Source: Hippopus hippopus
Lineage: Eukaryota > Mollusca > Bivalvia > Cardiida > Cardiidae
Assembly: GCA_946811185.2 (NCBI GenBank)
Contig: OX328107.1
Span: 26,371,587-26,435,586, forward strand
Length of the DNA: 64,000 nucleotides
Direction of reading: 5' to 3'
The translations under genes and the position numbers were made by a program. This document shows positions 1 to 10,868 of the stretch, piece after piece; positions within the stretch are counted from its first letter, which is position 1; each line of letters opens with the position of its first letter. The notes below the pieces were generated by a model. The model made no database searches and was not told the DNA's origin. It worked only from the letters and a program-made list of their open reading frames with translations.

Positions 1-233
1 TGCATGATACCAGGCATGTCAATACATAATTATGAATCCATAAAATCCGTTTTGTCTAATAACCGGCAGAATCATGAGGTAAAATGGTCTTTTGCCATAT
101 AGAAAAATGACCAATAACAAAAGGATTCGGCCCAAGTCAGCCTGTGCGGACTGCACAGGCTGACCAGGGTCGATGTTTTTGCACGTGCATTAAGCCTCCT
201 TGTCACAGAGCATGGCTCACAAAAAGGACATAT
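1..233. repeat. Hairpin family C copy (left part cut by window edge)
   Basis: A partial copy of a roughly 250-bp foldback element. The hairpin core reads CAGCCTGTGCGGACTGCACA then GGCTGACC around 140-175. The copy ends with the family's terminal GAGCATGGCTCA at 222-233. Other copies lie near 648, 21023, 25738, 46632, 55158 and 62462. No coding capacity. Confidence 0.7.
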
Positions 234-299
234 AAAGGTCATGTTAGTACCAAGTTGGAAATACTGCAATTTCAAGGTTCTTTTTGTCAGAAAATCTGA

Positions 300-387
300 C
301 AAAGCAGAAGATAATGTGAATCCAACATCAGAATGCACCTTTTGAATGTGCAGTCTGATCTTAATCTGCACTGTCGGCAAAAGCAAT
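300..387. repeat. Hairpin family B core, partial
   Basis: Holds the family B core signature TGCAGTCTGATCTTAATCTG followed by CACTGTCGGCAAAAG, with a diverged opposite arm. It abuts the first family A copy at 388. Confidence 0.6.
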
Positions 388-620
388 TTAATCATTTACC
401 AAACAATCCCGTGTTTTAGCGAGCCTAACGCTTTTAGAGCTTTTAAAATTATTGAGGGAAAGGAGAGCTTTTGAAATTATTGAGGGAAAAGTAGAAAATG
501 CTGGTAACCAGCCTTTTCTCCTTTTCCCTCTTATGTTTTTCCGATTTTTCGCAGACAAGTTTCATCATTTGGGCCACTTTTTCTTTGTCGTCCGCAAAAG
601 CTTTCAATTTAGACAAGTCT
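388..620 (+). mobile_element. MITE family A copy 1, right end lost
   Basis: Begins TTAATCATTTACCAAACAATC, then has the family core AGAAAATGCTGGTAACCAG near 493 and the long arm ending in AATTTAGACAAGTCT. The left arm has an internal repeat of the stretch around GAGCTTTT. The right TTAA terminus is missing. Confidence 0.65.
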
Positions 621-647
621 ATTGTATATTTTGTACAATATATATGA

Positions 648-912
648 GTCATGCACTGTGAAAAGGGGGCTTAATGCATCTGCGAAAAGTATCAACCCAG
701 GTCAGCCTGCGCAGTCCGCGCAGGCTGACCTGGGCCGAAACTTTTCGCTACAGGTCAATTTTCTGTATGTCAAAGTACCAATCTACTACATGATCAAGTC
801 GATTGTTTGAAAAAGTGATCTTACGGATCCATAATTGTGTGATGACTTGGGCTGGTATCATGCATCACGCAGATCCATTAAGCCCCCTTTTGCCAGAGCA
901 TGGCTCATATAC
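648..912 (+). repeat. Hairpin family C, near-complete copy
   Basis: The best-preserved copy of family C. A perfect palindrome, CAGGTCAGCCTGCGCAG and its complement, spans about 698-733. Outer arms are GGGGGCTTAATGCATCTGCG at about 665 and its inverse ATTAAGCCCCCTTTTGCCAG near 878. It ends with GAGCATGGCTCAT. Non-coding. Confidence 0.8.
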
Positions 913-951
913 AATAGACAAGTTTATTGTATATTTTATATCAACCCTTAT

Positions 952-1151
952 CCTGCTAAATAACTAAGATGAAATTTTCAAGTCGATAGTAATGTCCCAA
1001 ATATTGCTATTTCAAAGTTATGTTCTGGGAAATAACATCTCCTTATCGGATAGTGTAGATCAAGATCAGACTGCACGTTCTGTGCAGTCTGATCTTGATC
1101 TACACTGTCCGCAAAAGGTCAGTGAGTCGCACTTAGCAGCCTAGGGGTTAA
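952..1151 (+). mobile_element. MITE family B copy 1 (TTAA-flanked, piggyBac-like)
   Basis: Starts with TCAA before CCCTTATCCTGC and ends CCTAGGGGTTAA. The inside holds a palindrome of TAGATCAAGATCAGACTGCA and its complement. CCC/GGG termini next to TTAA match the target style of piggyBac transposons, which is known for that superfamily; assigning this copy to it is inference. No ORF. Confidence 0.7.
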
Positions 1152-1208
1152 GTATATTTAGCCGATGGTGAAGAATTAATCAGAGCATACTTCTTCTGGG
1201 ATTAATCA

Positions 1209-1419
1209 TTAACCCTTGTCCAGCTAAATAACTAAAATGAATTTTTAATTCGATTGTAAAAACCCAAATATTGCTATTTCAAAGATACATTTTAGGTAAA
1301 AATATCCCCGTATCGGATAGTGTAGATCCAAGATCAGACTGCACCTTCTGTGCAGTCTGATCTTGATCTACACTGTCCGCAAAAGGTTAGTGAGTCGCGC
1401 TTAGCAGACTAAGGGCTAA
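1209..1419 (+). mobile_element. MITE family B copy 2
   Basis: Starts TTAACCCTTGTCCAGCTAAA and ends AGCAGACTAAGGGCTAA. It aligns along its length with the copy at 952-1151, including the stretch AAATATTGCTATTTCAAAG and the GATCAGACTGCA palindrome at 1333-1366. Confidence 0.7.
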
Positions 1420-1602
1420 TTCGCGGGATCTTAAGGTCATCTTGAGTTACCTTTTTCAGGAAAGTATGGATCTTGATCAAACGGACCAGAACGTGCAATA
1501 TGATCTTGGATCTACACGTGAAGATGTTTTTTTTTGTTGTTTTTCTAGTCACCAGCTTGAAGCAGCGACGCATTATGGGACTTTTATGTGTCAATTTCTT
1601 GG

Positions 1603-1818
1603 GCTAACCCTTTTCCCAGTTTGTTTTGAAAATCCTTTTCACGCGGGTCGTTAACCAAAAGGCTGCCAAGTGCGACTCGGGGATCTTTTGCGGACAGTGT
1701 AGATCTGATCGATATGGGGATATTTTTCCCAAAACAAATAACTTTGAAATAGCCACATTTGGATTATTACTATCGGCTAGAAAGTTTCGTTCAATTTATT
1801 CAGCGGGTTAAGGGTTAA
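1603..1818 (-). mobile_element. MITE family B copy 3, inverted and diverged
   Basis: In inverted orientation: the family's GCGGACAGTGTAGATCTGAT lies near 1691 and the body segment CTTTGAAATAGCCACATTTG near 1742. It ends GCGGGTTAAGGGTTAA. The central palindrome has lost one arm. Confidence 0.55.
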
Positions 1819-1850
1819 AAACGAGATATTGTGTGGTGAAGGGTTAAAGG

Positions 1851-2060
1851 GTTAACTCTTTCAGTGCCAAATATATAAACTCGATCCTTTTCGATGCCTG
1901 AAAGTAGAATCGACTGAAACTGAAGGGTTTTTGTCTCATAGGCTTGACTAAACAAGCGGACGGAATAGATCCAAGATCAGACTGCACGTTCTGTGCAGTC
2001 TGATCTTGATCTATGCCGTCCGCAAAAGTCTCTATTAGCCTATGGCGCCGAAAGGATTAA
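1851..2060 (+). mobile_element. MITE family B, subtype with CTTTCAGTGCC ends
   Basis: Starts TTAACTCTTTCAGTGCC and ends GGCGCCGAAAGGATTAA, so TTAA and an inverted CTTTCRGYGCC terminus are both present. The central palindrome GATCAGACTGCACGTTCTG plus its complement sits at 1974-2010. It differs from copies 1 and 2 outside the hairpin. Confidence 0.65.
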
Positions 2061-2178
2061 AACCAGGGAAACCAAACACCAGAAACTAACGAAATACGGG
2101 GCTAATTGAACGGAAGTAGGGTGATCTGTTTTTACTGCAGACGAGAACCAAAACGGTCATTTGTCCAAAGAAACAAGA

Positions 2179-2709
2179 TTAACCCTTTACCACACAATCC
2201 TTTTCCGTGGTGACTGGTTGTATGGTGTGTAACCCTGTTTTCAACATTGTTTCAGTTATATCGCAGCGGCCAGTGTAGCTATTCATGCTTTCCTGTAGAT
2301 TTTGTTACCAGTGTTGCACACAATATTCTTTCCATGCCATCGCTAATAACCATCGGCAAAACAATGACCAGAATGTGAGAGGTATGAATCCTGTCGCAAT
2401 GACTATCAATCCTCAGGAAGAGGTTGGCCAAGCTGGGGATTCGAACCAGCGACCCCCTATTTTTAAGTCCTGCACGCTACCGACTGCCCTATCGGAGCTC
2501 TGCTGCCAATCCTGACGAAGAAGCCTTTTGAAAACACAGTGGGAAAAAGGAGAAAATACTGGTTACCAGGATTTTTTTTTTCCCTTTTCCAACAGTGTTT
2601 AAAACTTTTCATAGACAAATTCAATCATGTAAGCCACATTCAATTTGTCGTCTGCACATGCTTTCAATATGGACAGGTCCAAAATTTTATCGTTTGGTAA
2701 ATAGTTAAT
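2179..2709 (+). mobile_element. MITE family A copy 2, split by a SINE
   Basis: The left end TTAACCCTTTACCACACAAT is at 2179. The rest of the element resumes at 2507 and runs to GTTTGGTAAATAGTTAA at 2709. The SINE at 2201-2506 separates the two parts and is flanked by CAATCC on both sides (2195-2200 and 2507-2512). Confidence 0.8.
2201..2506 (-). mobile_element. tRNA-derived SINE, inserted in family A MITE
   Basis: Read on the minus strand from 2506, the head shows an A-box-like AGGGCAGTCGGTAGCGTG and a B box GGTTCGAATCC. The body then matches the SINE at 62701, sharing GGAAAGCATG and ACTGGCC followed by ATATAACTGAAA. A CAATCC duplication flanks the insertion. It is non-autonomous and would need a LINE for mobility. 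Confidence 0.8.
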
Positions 2710-2734
2710 GATGGGAAATCGAGAAGCCTAAATT

Positions 2735-2942
2735 GTAGGTTTCACTCTTTACCAAACGCCACGATTTTTATTTGTCCAGAGTGAAGGCCTTTGCAGGAAG
2801 CATAACGAGCATTTTCTCCTTTTTCCACAATATTTTCTTCCCTTACAGATAAAAATACCACCTTTTTAGCCACTCTAAATTTGTCGTCTGCAAATTCTTC
2901 CAATTTCAGCAGACGAAAATGACCTCATCTGGTAAAGGCTTA
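2735..2942. repeat. MITE family A derivative with two like arms
   Basis: The left half resembles the long arm in reverse (TTTGTCCAGAGTGAAGGCCTTTGCAG) and the right half is the same arm forward (TTTGTCGTCTGCAAATTCTT). The whole is therefore a palindrome of one arm, without the usual short CCCTGA arm. It ends TGGTAAAGGCTTAA. Confidence 0.5.
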
Positions 2943-3149
2943 ATAACCCTTATTTCCAATAGTGGGACTCTTCAAGTTAAAGGGCGCGTTTAGACTAATT
3001 GCCGGACCACGCGTAAAAAAAAATCAACCGCAACATAACGAAATGCAATCAAATGCAACTATCTTCACTACTGGAGGCAAATTTCATTCCGATGCAGTGT
3101 CTAATAAGTATATTCAGGCTTTTATTTCTCATTTGTCATTCTCTTAATG

Positions 3150-3428
3150 GGTTAGTTAATGTTTGTTCTACGTTACGGGCACTGTGTCTGACCTAATAAT
3201 ATTGCGCAATGATATTGCTCTGTCTGGCGAGACTCGTTCATTTTCTTACCAGATAAGCAGTAGAGTGCTTAAAGAGAGATAACTCTATCGGACTGGCGAT
3301 AATGGGTATTGGAAGGGTCTAAATTATGTTGTTCTGGGAAAGCGTAACACCATGATTTTGTCGATTGGAAGAACCAAATCACAGACTATTTGTTGTTTGG
3401 AAATAAAATACATGTATTATATACATTA
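3150..3428. other. No recognisable feature
   Basis: I see no coding signal, hairpin or repeat family here. The preceding 2943-3149 also lacks a supportable feature. Confidence 0.4.
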
Positions 3429-3429
3429 C

Positions 3430-3715
3430 CAGCCCGACTTGCTCAAGTGATAGAGCGCGAGTCTTGTGAACAAGAGGTCTCATACCACTTGCGGCTTTGG
3501 GTTTGATACCTACGGCTGGCCAACTAAAAATTACTAACAGTCTTTCAGATGATACGTTAAACCGAGGGCCCATGTGACTATGGTAATATACACCTAGCAC
3601 GTTTATGAACCAAGAGTTTCATCCAGTATCTTGCCCCATAATATAAAAACAGCCGTCTGGGAGCGTCGCCCACATGGGCAACTGGTGTAGACAGGAAAAA
3701 AAAAGGAAAACCATT
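3430..3715 (+). mobile_element. tRNA-derived SINE with A-rich tail
   Basis: The head at about 3430-3525 resembles a tRNA: GCTCAAGTGATAGAGCGCGAG as the A-box region and GGGTTTGATACC as the B-box region, the B box being degenerate. The body ends in an A-rich tail, GGAAAAAAAAAGGAAAA, near 3690. The body does not match the SINE at 2201, so this is a different family. Confidence 0.65.
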
Positions 3716-3764
3716 CTATCACTACAACTGTAGAATGTCATTTATGAATTGTAGCATTCCCCAG

Positions 3765-3985
3765 TCCACACAATCTCGAGTTTTAATGACCCTGAAGAAA
3801 ATGGCTTCGGAAAACATTGTGGGAAAAGGAGAAAATGCTGGAAACCAGCAATTTCTTCTATTCTAACAATCTTTTCTTTCCTTTCGAAGACAATACTTAT
3901 CACTTGAGTCACATAGAATTTATCGTCTGCAGATGCTTTGAGTTTGGACAAGTCTAAAATTTTGTCGTCTGGTAAAGACTTCTAA
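3765..3985 (+). mobile_element. MITE family A copy 4
   Basis: Left arm CACACAATCTCGAGTTTTAATGACCC, core GGAGAAAATGCTGGAAACCAGC with a decayed second half, long arm ending GTCGTCTGGTAAAG. Terminal TTAA motifs are eroded. Confidence 0.7.
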
Positions 3986-3999
3986 GAGTGGTCTGACAT

Positions 4000-4325
4000 C
4001 GAGACAATCTTGATTTACAAGCAGTTGAGGCAATCTATTTTTAATTTTCGTTTTGTCTGACGGAACATAATTATTTCTGAGACAAAACGCAATATCTTTT
4101 TTCTCTTTCTTTCAGCGGTAACGCCTCCGTTTCTGCATCTTTTACTTCGTAATATTTGAAGGAAGTGACGTCTTACGGTTCATAATTGATAAGGATGTCC
4201 ACTACAATTATATCTGCCACACACCTCAGGCCTGCTCCCAGTCTATTGACCGTCTTTACGTGTTATCTGTATCAGTAAGATCAAGCGCTTCGCGACCAGC
4301 GTCAATCTACTATGCTGGATATTTT
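4000..4325. other. No recognisable feature
   Basis: AT-rich sequence without an ORF of interest, a hairpin core or a tRNA-like box. Confidence 0.35.
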
Positions 4326-4825
4326 TGGGAAAAAAAATGCAATTGATCTATGTTTTTTTTTTCCAATGTTTATTGTGTTTATTGTCCCCGTATACTGATG
4401 TAGGAGGGTCGGGGATCTATCCCTCTCCACATCTTACAATCTCTGACATTTATACATGTAACAAGGAACAAAAACATTTTTATGTGCAAATAAAAGGTGA
4501 AGGAAAAAAAAAACTGGTGAAAATAAAAAAAAAAACGAAACTGGAAAGTGAAGAAAAAAGGAGAAAATAGAATGGTGAGGAAAAGATGTAAAGAATAAGT
4601 AATAATAAAGGTTCGAATCTTCCCAGCGTTTGAAAACAAAATAGAACAGTAATTAAGTTGTTAATTACCTATTATTCTTTTAGAAAAGACCCAAAATCAT
4701 TCCAGTTTCTTTCGAATTCTTCTAGTTTTCTTGTTTCAATAGCAACTCTCTTCAGTACTTTATATTTAAAGGATATAAAGTTTGCAACACCGGTTAGAGT
4801 GGGTGTGTTTTTTGATGTTCGACAT

Positions 4826-6119
4826 TTATAAATATACAGTTTTTAAAAGAATGAGGAGAATGTTTTCAGCGCTTTTTGAATTTTTTGTGTAACCAAATAA
4901 CATTTTACTGATGTCAAGGTCCATGTAAATGGCATTGTCATGTTTCGAGTAATTTGTAATTAATTGTTGAACTTTGGGACAATTCCAGAATAAATGTTCA
5001 ATTGTTTCTTGATCATTGGAACAAAGTGTGCAGTTCGCAGAATCTATATATTTTATTTTATACAAAAAATAGTTTGTTCCAAGAATACGATGATTTATAC
5101 GGAATTGGAACCACTGTATGTATGTGTCCCTTGTCGCTAAAAATGGTAAAGAAAAAATTTGTTTCCATTCATTTTTGTCAATATCGATGTTTATTTTTTT
5201 TTGTCCAAGTTTTTATGCAGGCAGGCTCATCTTTATTTTTATTTAGACATTGGTAGATACTTTTAGAACCCTGCGAATCTTTAAGAATGATCTGAAGGTA
5301 TGGTGGCAGATGTGGTTTTTGATGTAAAATTATGTCTTGAGGTTTTATCAACAATTTTTTAAAGTATTCATTAATAGCACATTTTATCTGTATATAATTT
5401 AAGTAATTTGCTGATATGTTGTATTTTGTGTTTAACTGATCGAGAGTTAGGAAACAACTATTAATATCAAGTATATCTCCAATGCAGTGAATACCGGCAT
5501 TGAACAGTTTTTTGAAATAAAAACTTTTTGCAGAGATGTGAATATTGTTATTGTGAAAAATAGGACAACCTGCAATATTAGTACTCTCAATACTGATATT
5601 ATCGAATAGCTGACTTAGTGCTTTTAGCGTGTCTATCCAAAAAGGGTTATTGATTTTTTTAGTTAGGCTTTTTATGTAATTATTTCCACATAAACACAAC
5701 TTTTCAATATCGATCAATTCCTTAATGATATTTGCCCATCCACCATTATCTTTGAATAAGCGCCTTATCCAAGTGATTTTAAGTGCTTTAATGTAAACTT
5801 CAATATTTAACATTTTTAGTCCGCCTTCTACATAGTCTTTTGTGATTACTGATTTCTTTATTTTATGACAACCCTCCCAAATAAATGAGTAGAAAACCTC
5901 GTTTAGTTTCAAAAGCAGTTTTTCAGAAGGATTGGGTAGAGCAAAAAACAAATGGTTCATCTTCGAAATCAGTAGACTCTTCAATACTGTAATTTTACCA
6001 ATTGGTGTAAGGACACGTCGATTCCATTTTTTTACTATGTTTTCTATCTCATTAAATTTTGCCAAAAAATTTAAATCAATTATTTTATTTAGGTCTACAT
6101 GAAAAATGATACCTAGCAA
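4826..6119 (-). pseudogene. LINE C-terminal region, two frames
   Basis: The reading continues from the RT at 6119 to 5178 in one frame, with RT thumb-like sequence such as VLTPIGKITVLKSLLISK and FIWEGCHKIKKS. From 5065 to 4826 it is in another frame, with CTLCSNDQETIEHLFWNCP, the cysteine-rich C-terminal motif typical of L1-group LINEs. At least one frameshift lies between 5065 and 5178. Sequence in the shifted frame extends to stops near 4660. Confidence 0.75.
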
Positions 6120-6262
6120 TTCAAATTTGTTTTGGCCCCATATTAGTTTCCACTTTGTTTTGATAGTATCAGCACTGTATTTTTTCTTTCCAATCCAAAT
6201 AACTTTAGTCTTATCAAAATTAATGTTTAAACCGGATAATTTTGAAAATCTTGATAGAACAT

Positions 6263-7441
6263 TTAATGTTTCGTTTCAGGATCTTTCAGATCCGTCAAGA
6301 ATAATACTTGTATCATCAGCAGATTGTGAAAGTTTAAATTCTGTTGATTTATTCCTATTCCTTTTATATGTTTGTTATTTCTGATGTTAATAGATAATAT
6401 TTCGGCACATAAAATGAAGATGTAGCTGGACAAAGGGTCTCCTTGACGACATCCTCTTTCGATTTTGAAAAAGTTAGATAGATATCCAAATTGAGAAACT
6501 GCTGATTTTGCATCCTGATAAAAAATGTTAAACCATCTTATAACTGATGGTCCAAATCGAAAGGTTTCAAGGGTTTTGTTGATAAAAGACCAAGAAAGAC
6601 AGTCAAAGGCTTTTTCAAAGTCAATTAAAAGTAAAATTCCAGGAATATTATTTTCTTCAGTGTAATGTAATAGGTCATATATCAATCGTAAATTTTCTCC
6701 GATGTATCTGTCTTTTATAAATCCGGACTGGTCAGTGTGGATAAGTTTAGGAAGGAATGATTTTATTCTGTTTGCAATACATCCTGTTCCTATTTTATAA
6801 ACTGTATTCAACAAAGTAATTGGCCGCCAATTTTTTAAGTATTCTTTTGGTTTATTACCTTTTGGGACACACGTTATCAAACCTTGTGTTTGGGTTTCAG
6901 ATAATGAATTTACAGTGTATGCCTTGTTCAGCGCTCTTACAACAAAATCTCCCAATTTACCCCAAAAAACTTTGTAAAAGTCAGCGTTAAAACCAGACGT
7001 TCCTGGACTTTTATTACTTTTCATATTTTTTAAGGTCTGAGATGCTTCTGTTATAGTAATTCTTCCTTCAATGCTTTCAGATTCTTTAATTGAAAGTCTT
7101 GGGATTTCAAGATTAGAAATAAAGCCATCAAAATTTATATCAGATAAGTCGGACTGATTTGAGGTATAAATAGTCTCATAAAATGCTTTAATTTCTTGAA
7201 GAATTTGTTTTTGATTTGTTGTTTCAGATCCACCATCTTTAATTATTTTTTGTACAGTTTTTGAAATTGTGTTTGATTTTTCAAGGCCACAAAAAAATGT
7301 TGTTGGCTTTTCACCTTCAATATTCCATTTAACTCTTGATCTTATAATCGAACCTTTCATTTTTTCCTGTTGCAATTGCTCAAATTCGTTTGTTAATGAA
7401 TAGTATTCGTCTAAATTGCTTTGACTGCGATTCTGTTCCAA
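6263..7441 (-). pseudogene. LINE reverse transcriptase domain, first part
   Basis: This is the RT fingers and palm of the same LINE. Recognisable blocks are SPGTSGFNADFYK, WRPITLLNTVYKI, TDQSGFIKDRYIGEN, LLIDFEKAFDCLSW and GCRQGDPLSSYIF. The frame is lost just before the catalytic box. The motif reads S-A-D-D at 6312-6323, but in another frame, so a frameshift lies near 6345-6360. A further TGA follows near 6282. Confidence 0.85.
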
Positions 7442-7453
7442 GAGTTATATTTT

Positions 7454-8458
7454 TTATTGAATTTCAAGTTCTCTTTTGTTTTTCACCTTTTTTCTATGTG
7501 AACCGTAAGAAATTGACTTGCCTCTTATTTCCATCAATAATGTTTCAAGAAATAATTGATCGTTAATTGTAAATTGAATTTCGGAGTTAGGAATTTCCTT
7601 TAAATGATTTCTGTCATATACGGGAAGTGCATATTGTTCTTTTATATCTTCAGTTTTTGTGTTTATTGTATTAATATAATCAAGTTCAGTGAGTAGCGCA
7701 TTATTATGCTTCCACAGGCCTGACGAATATTGGAATTCATTTATTTGTAGATGTGTTGAAATAATGGAATGATCAGACATGAAGCTATTTTCTATTGAGG
7801 AGGAGATTGTAAAAGTATTTAGGGGTGGCGAAATTAGAAAGAAGTCTAGGTGAGCTTGTTGTATTGGATTGCGTTTTCTCCAAGTGTAACATAGTTTGTT
7901 CGGATTAAATTGCCTAAAGGGATCATTAAGATCACGTATAGAAATATGATTTAATAAAGTGTCTCTTGACTTTTTGTTGTTAATGTGTTTGTAATTAAAA
8001 TAGTCTTTCTTAGGATCAATAACTAGGTTAAAATCTCCACAAATCATATAAGAGGAATTTCCAATTCTGTCTATTTTTCCGAAGATGTTATCATAGAAAT
8101 GAGGTTGATCGGTGTTAGGACCGTAGATAGAGGTGAGGGTAAACCGGAAATCGTTAACGCTTAAGTCGAGAATAACAAAATTACCGTTTTCGTCGTCAGT
8201 TATTGATTCGTAAATTTTGAAATTTAGTTTAGAAAACAGAATAGCTACACCTCTACTTTTAGATGAATTATAGCTCAAGTAAATTTCAGAACCCCATTCA
8301 GAGTATATGTTTTGATACATATCAGGAGTAAAATGAGTATCTTGTATGCAGTAAATGTCGTGTTTTAAGTTGTGGAGATGCTGAAACACTGACAGCCTTT
8401 TATTCTTGTTATTGAGACCTCTACAATTCACTGACAAGATTTTTAAACTATTAGCCAT
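7454..8458 (-). pseudogene. LINE endonuclease domain (L1/Tx1-like)
   Basis: This is the N-terminal part of a LINE ORF2-like protein, 334 codons open from an ATG at 8458. Exonuclease-endonuclease-phosphatase motifs appear in order: SVNCRGL, CIQDTHF, IYGPN, CGDFNLVID and SDHSII. The usual QETH motif reads QDTH, a Glu to Asp change at a metal-binding position. The endonuclease nicks target DNA to prime reverse transcription in this family. Two in-frame TAA codons at about 7454 and 7445 separate it from the RT part, which stays in the same frame, so it is one broken ORF. Confidence 0.85.
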
Positions 8459-8690
8459 ATCGAATGATTCTTACAAACATAGTTTTTGTAGCCAAAAAGG
8501 AATAAAGAATGTTGAGGAAAAACGTGGGAAGAATTCGACACGTAAAAAAAAAACATGGAAACAAAACATTGTGCAAAAATTACGCAGCAATGTACAATGA
8601 ATAAACAAAATAGTTGGAACAAATACATCAGTAGATCTTGGTCAGTGGGTTTCATTGAAAACAAAGAAGCTTCCAACTGATACAGTTTTT
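8459..8690. other. Unassigned sequence upstream of the LINE
   Basis: A-rich sequence between the LINE and the microsatellite. It could be residual LINE 5' sequence, but I see no ORF1 motif. Confidence 0.3.
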
Positions 8691-8692
8691 GC

Positions 8693-8694
<2 letters not shown>

Positions 8695-8740
<46 letters not shown>
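8695..8740. repeat. Microsatellite (TCTG)n then (TC)n
   Basis: Several TCTG units followed by a long TC run. Two shorter TC runs follow at about 8846-8861 and 8888-8908, so the array is broken into three parts. Confidence 0.95.
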
Positions 8741-8744
<4 letters not shown>

Positions 8745-8845
8745 ACATTCTGTGTCTGGTGAAAACTAAAGCTGTACTGATAAATTCAAAAAACAAATCA
8801 TCTTTCTATATCGAAAGCGAAAAATAAAAAGATTGAATTGAAATA

Positions 8846-8908
8846 TCTCTCTCTCTCTCTCGAAATTAAATGGAAGGTTGAAAGGGCTCTCTCTCTCTCT
8901 CTCTCTTT
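8846..8908. repeat. Two short (TC)n runs
   Basis: TC runs at about 8846-8861 and 8888-8908 separated by 26 bases of unique sequence. Confidence 0.9.
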
Positions 8909-9379
8909 CAAAAGTTTATGGTATAAAGTCTCATTAAAGTATCTCTTTTCAATTAAAACGAAAAACTGATGTGTTTCTATTTCGACGTATGTTATTCTAA
9001 GTAGTTTGACGCTTGTTGTAATGGGAAAGGGGTATTAACAAAGCCAAAGCTTGCTGTGCACGTACAAGTCAAACTAACATAGTGAAGAAAAGAGAAATTG
9101 CTCCCATCTGACAACCTCCTATCTCGTCAAAATGTCTTCAAATCTGGTGCGATTTAAGACTGATCTATTGATCTATGTTGCTTTTGTATTTTTTTTAACC
9201 TGGCTGTATGATGTCTATTTTATTTGCAAAGCAGACAAGCCGTCAACCCCTCTCCAGACGGCATAATTTCAGACTTGTCAATATTGAGACTTTGAAGGCG
9301 ACAAATTAGAAGTTGCCTGAATGATTAAAGATGTCTTAGAACTGATAAACTAGAAGATTGCCCATGCGGCAACATGTAG

Positions 9380-9605
9380 AGCCGGCCTTGGGCGAATTAC
9401 CTTCAAGTGTGACCTTGACCTTGGACCAATCCGACTAAATGTTTCAAATTGCACTTCTACTCATGAATGAGAACAATTGTGCCCAATTATTTTGAAATCG
9501 ATAAATGCAGAAGTTCTGATCTGGACGAAATCCGAACGGACGCACGCACATACACCGAAGCGAAAACTATGTTTCGCTCATAGCAAGCGGACTCGATAAA
9601 AAAGG
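9380..9605. repeat. Dispersed repeat ending GCGGACTCGATAAAAAA
   Basis: Contains GTGACCTTGACCTTGGACC and then CGAACGGACGCACGCAC and a small foldback, GCGAAAACTATGTTTCGC. From memory this resembles a common molluscan interspersed repeat; one copy here cannot prove it. Confidence 0.5.
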
Positions 9606-9949
9606 ATTTTTCCAGGTGACGCTCCAGAAGAGATTAACAGACTATTGCTATTAAGCTCTATAAAGACTGCGATAAGGAGTAATTAAGAAATTATTGGCAC
9701 CGTGGCGAATCCTGGGAAGGAATTTCCGCCCGCCTTCAAAACGCAGAGGACCGATTTCCAAATCCTTTATCTAAGTCATTACTCCGGCAGACAGATAGGC
9801 AGATATCTGCTCATTTTAACAAGTCATTCTTCCTCTCGTCAATCTTCATTCTATTGACAAACAATTGCCTTTATTTACGTCTCTAAGTAGACCAAGCCCA
9901 ATACATCACAACGCCGGTGACACATGTGGCTGCATTCAATCTATGCAGT

Positions 9950-10072
9950 CTTTAACGCTTTCAGCGAGCGCATCAGAGATAAACAAGGGATTTAAAATTG
10001 CGGTCGGCATAGATCAAGAACAGACTGCACAGAACGTGCAGTCTGATCTTGGATCTATGTCGTCCGCTTGAT
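9950..10072 (+). mobile_element. MITE family B, CTTTCAGCG subtype
   Basis: Begins TTTAACGCTTTCAGCGAGCG, the subtype end seen at 1851. The palindrome AGACTGCACAGAACGTGCAGTCT lies at 10022-10044, followed by GGATCTATGTCGTCCGC. The right end is eroded. Confidence 0.6.
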
Positions 10073-10301
10073 AAGTGAAAAACTTGAAGCCTGTAAAATG
10101 AAAATTTTTCCGAGTTTCGGTGGATACTATTTTTAGCTGTCGAAAGAGGTAGAGTTTTATACTCGTATATATTTAGTTCTAAAAAAATTCTAATCACGCT
10201 TATCAAGCCGGATTTATTTTGTTGACCATTTGAACTGATTTTTTCATCGAGTTTTTGTGCTTTAATCGTAATTTTCTTTTTCAATTAAACCGTCAATCAT
10301 A

Positions 10302-10448
10302 AAGGGGGGGGGGGGGGGTGTTACGTAGACACCCAAAAATTTGTTCTCTAAGGAACAACAGTTCACGATCATGTCTTTAAGTTTTTGTTCCTTCAATGTC
10401 TTGCCAATATACAGTACAAGCACATCTAACTGGACCCCCCCCCCCCAC
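10302..10448. repeat. Poly-G run and poly-C run, inverted pair
   Basis: A run of about 16 G near 10304-10319 and a run of about 13 C near 10434-10446, roughly 115 bases apart. They could pair or form G4 structures. Homopolymer length may be an assembly estimate. Confidence 0.85.
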
Positions 10449-10449
10449 C

Positions 10450-10868
10450 CAAATTGAAGCAAATCTAACTTACATGTATATACCGCAAAGCCCTCTCAGC
10501 TCCGTCAAACAGTGAAAACGTAAAATTTAGCAAGGGACTTCTCGTTGATACTACGATCCGGAAACAATCTCGCATTGGTGCGACACCTAAACAGTTCTGT
10601 CAGGTTCTAGTACATTATTTACAACAACAAAATTCTTAAACAATAATTTTCGCGTTCTTTCTCTACTCCAAATGTTACGGTTTTTAATTGGCTGAGATAT
10701 CATTATCCAATACGAAAGCTAGTCTATCACTGTTGTTTGTTTATTTAGAATGATAATTGTAATAGATTAGTGCTCTACTAGCAGAACTTTTCATTTTCTT
10801 GTGTCTTTCATCATGTTTAAGCATACAAGGTATTAGTCATTCTTGAAGCTTCAATTATAATGAATAAT
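10450..10868. other. No recognisable feature
   Basis: Only AT-rich unique-looking sequence here. Confidence 0.35.

Larger units (their letters stand above)
4660..8458 (-). mobile_element. Degenerate L1/Tx1-like non-LTR retrotransposon
   Basis: A minus-strand LINE body with an apurinic-type endonuclease followed by reverse transcriptase and a C-terminal segment that runs to stop codons near 4660. Downstream A/T-rich sequence to about 4330 may be its 3' tail. No separate ORF1 is visible upstream of 8458, so it looks 5' truncated. Frameshifts and stops show that it is inactive. Confidence 0.85.

Noticed and set aside
8443..8796. 117-residue minus-strand ORF with RERERERERQTDRQT
   Set aside because: Translation of the TC/TCTG microsatellite.
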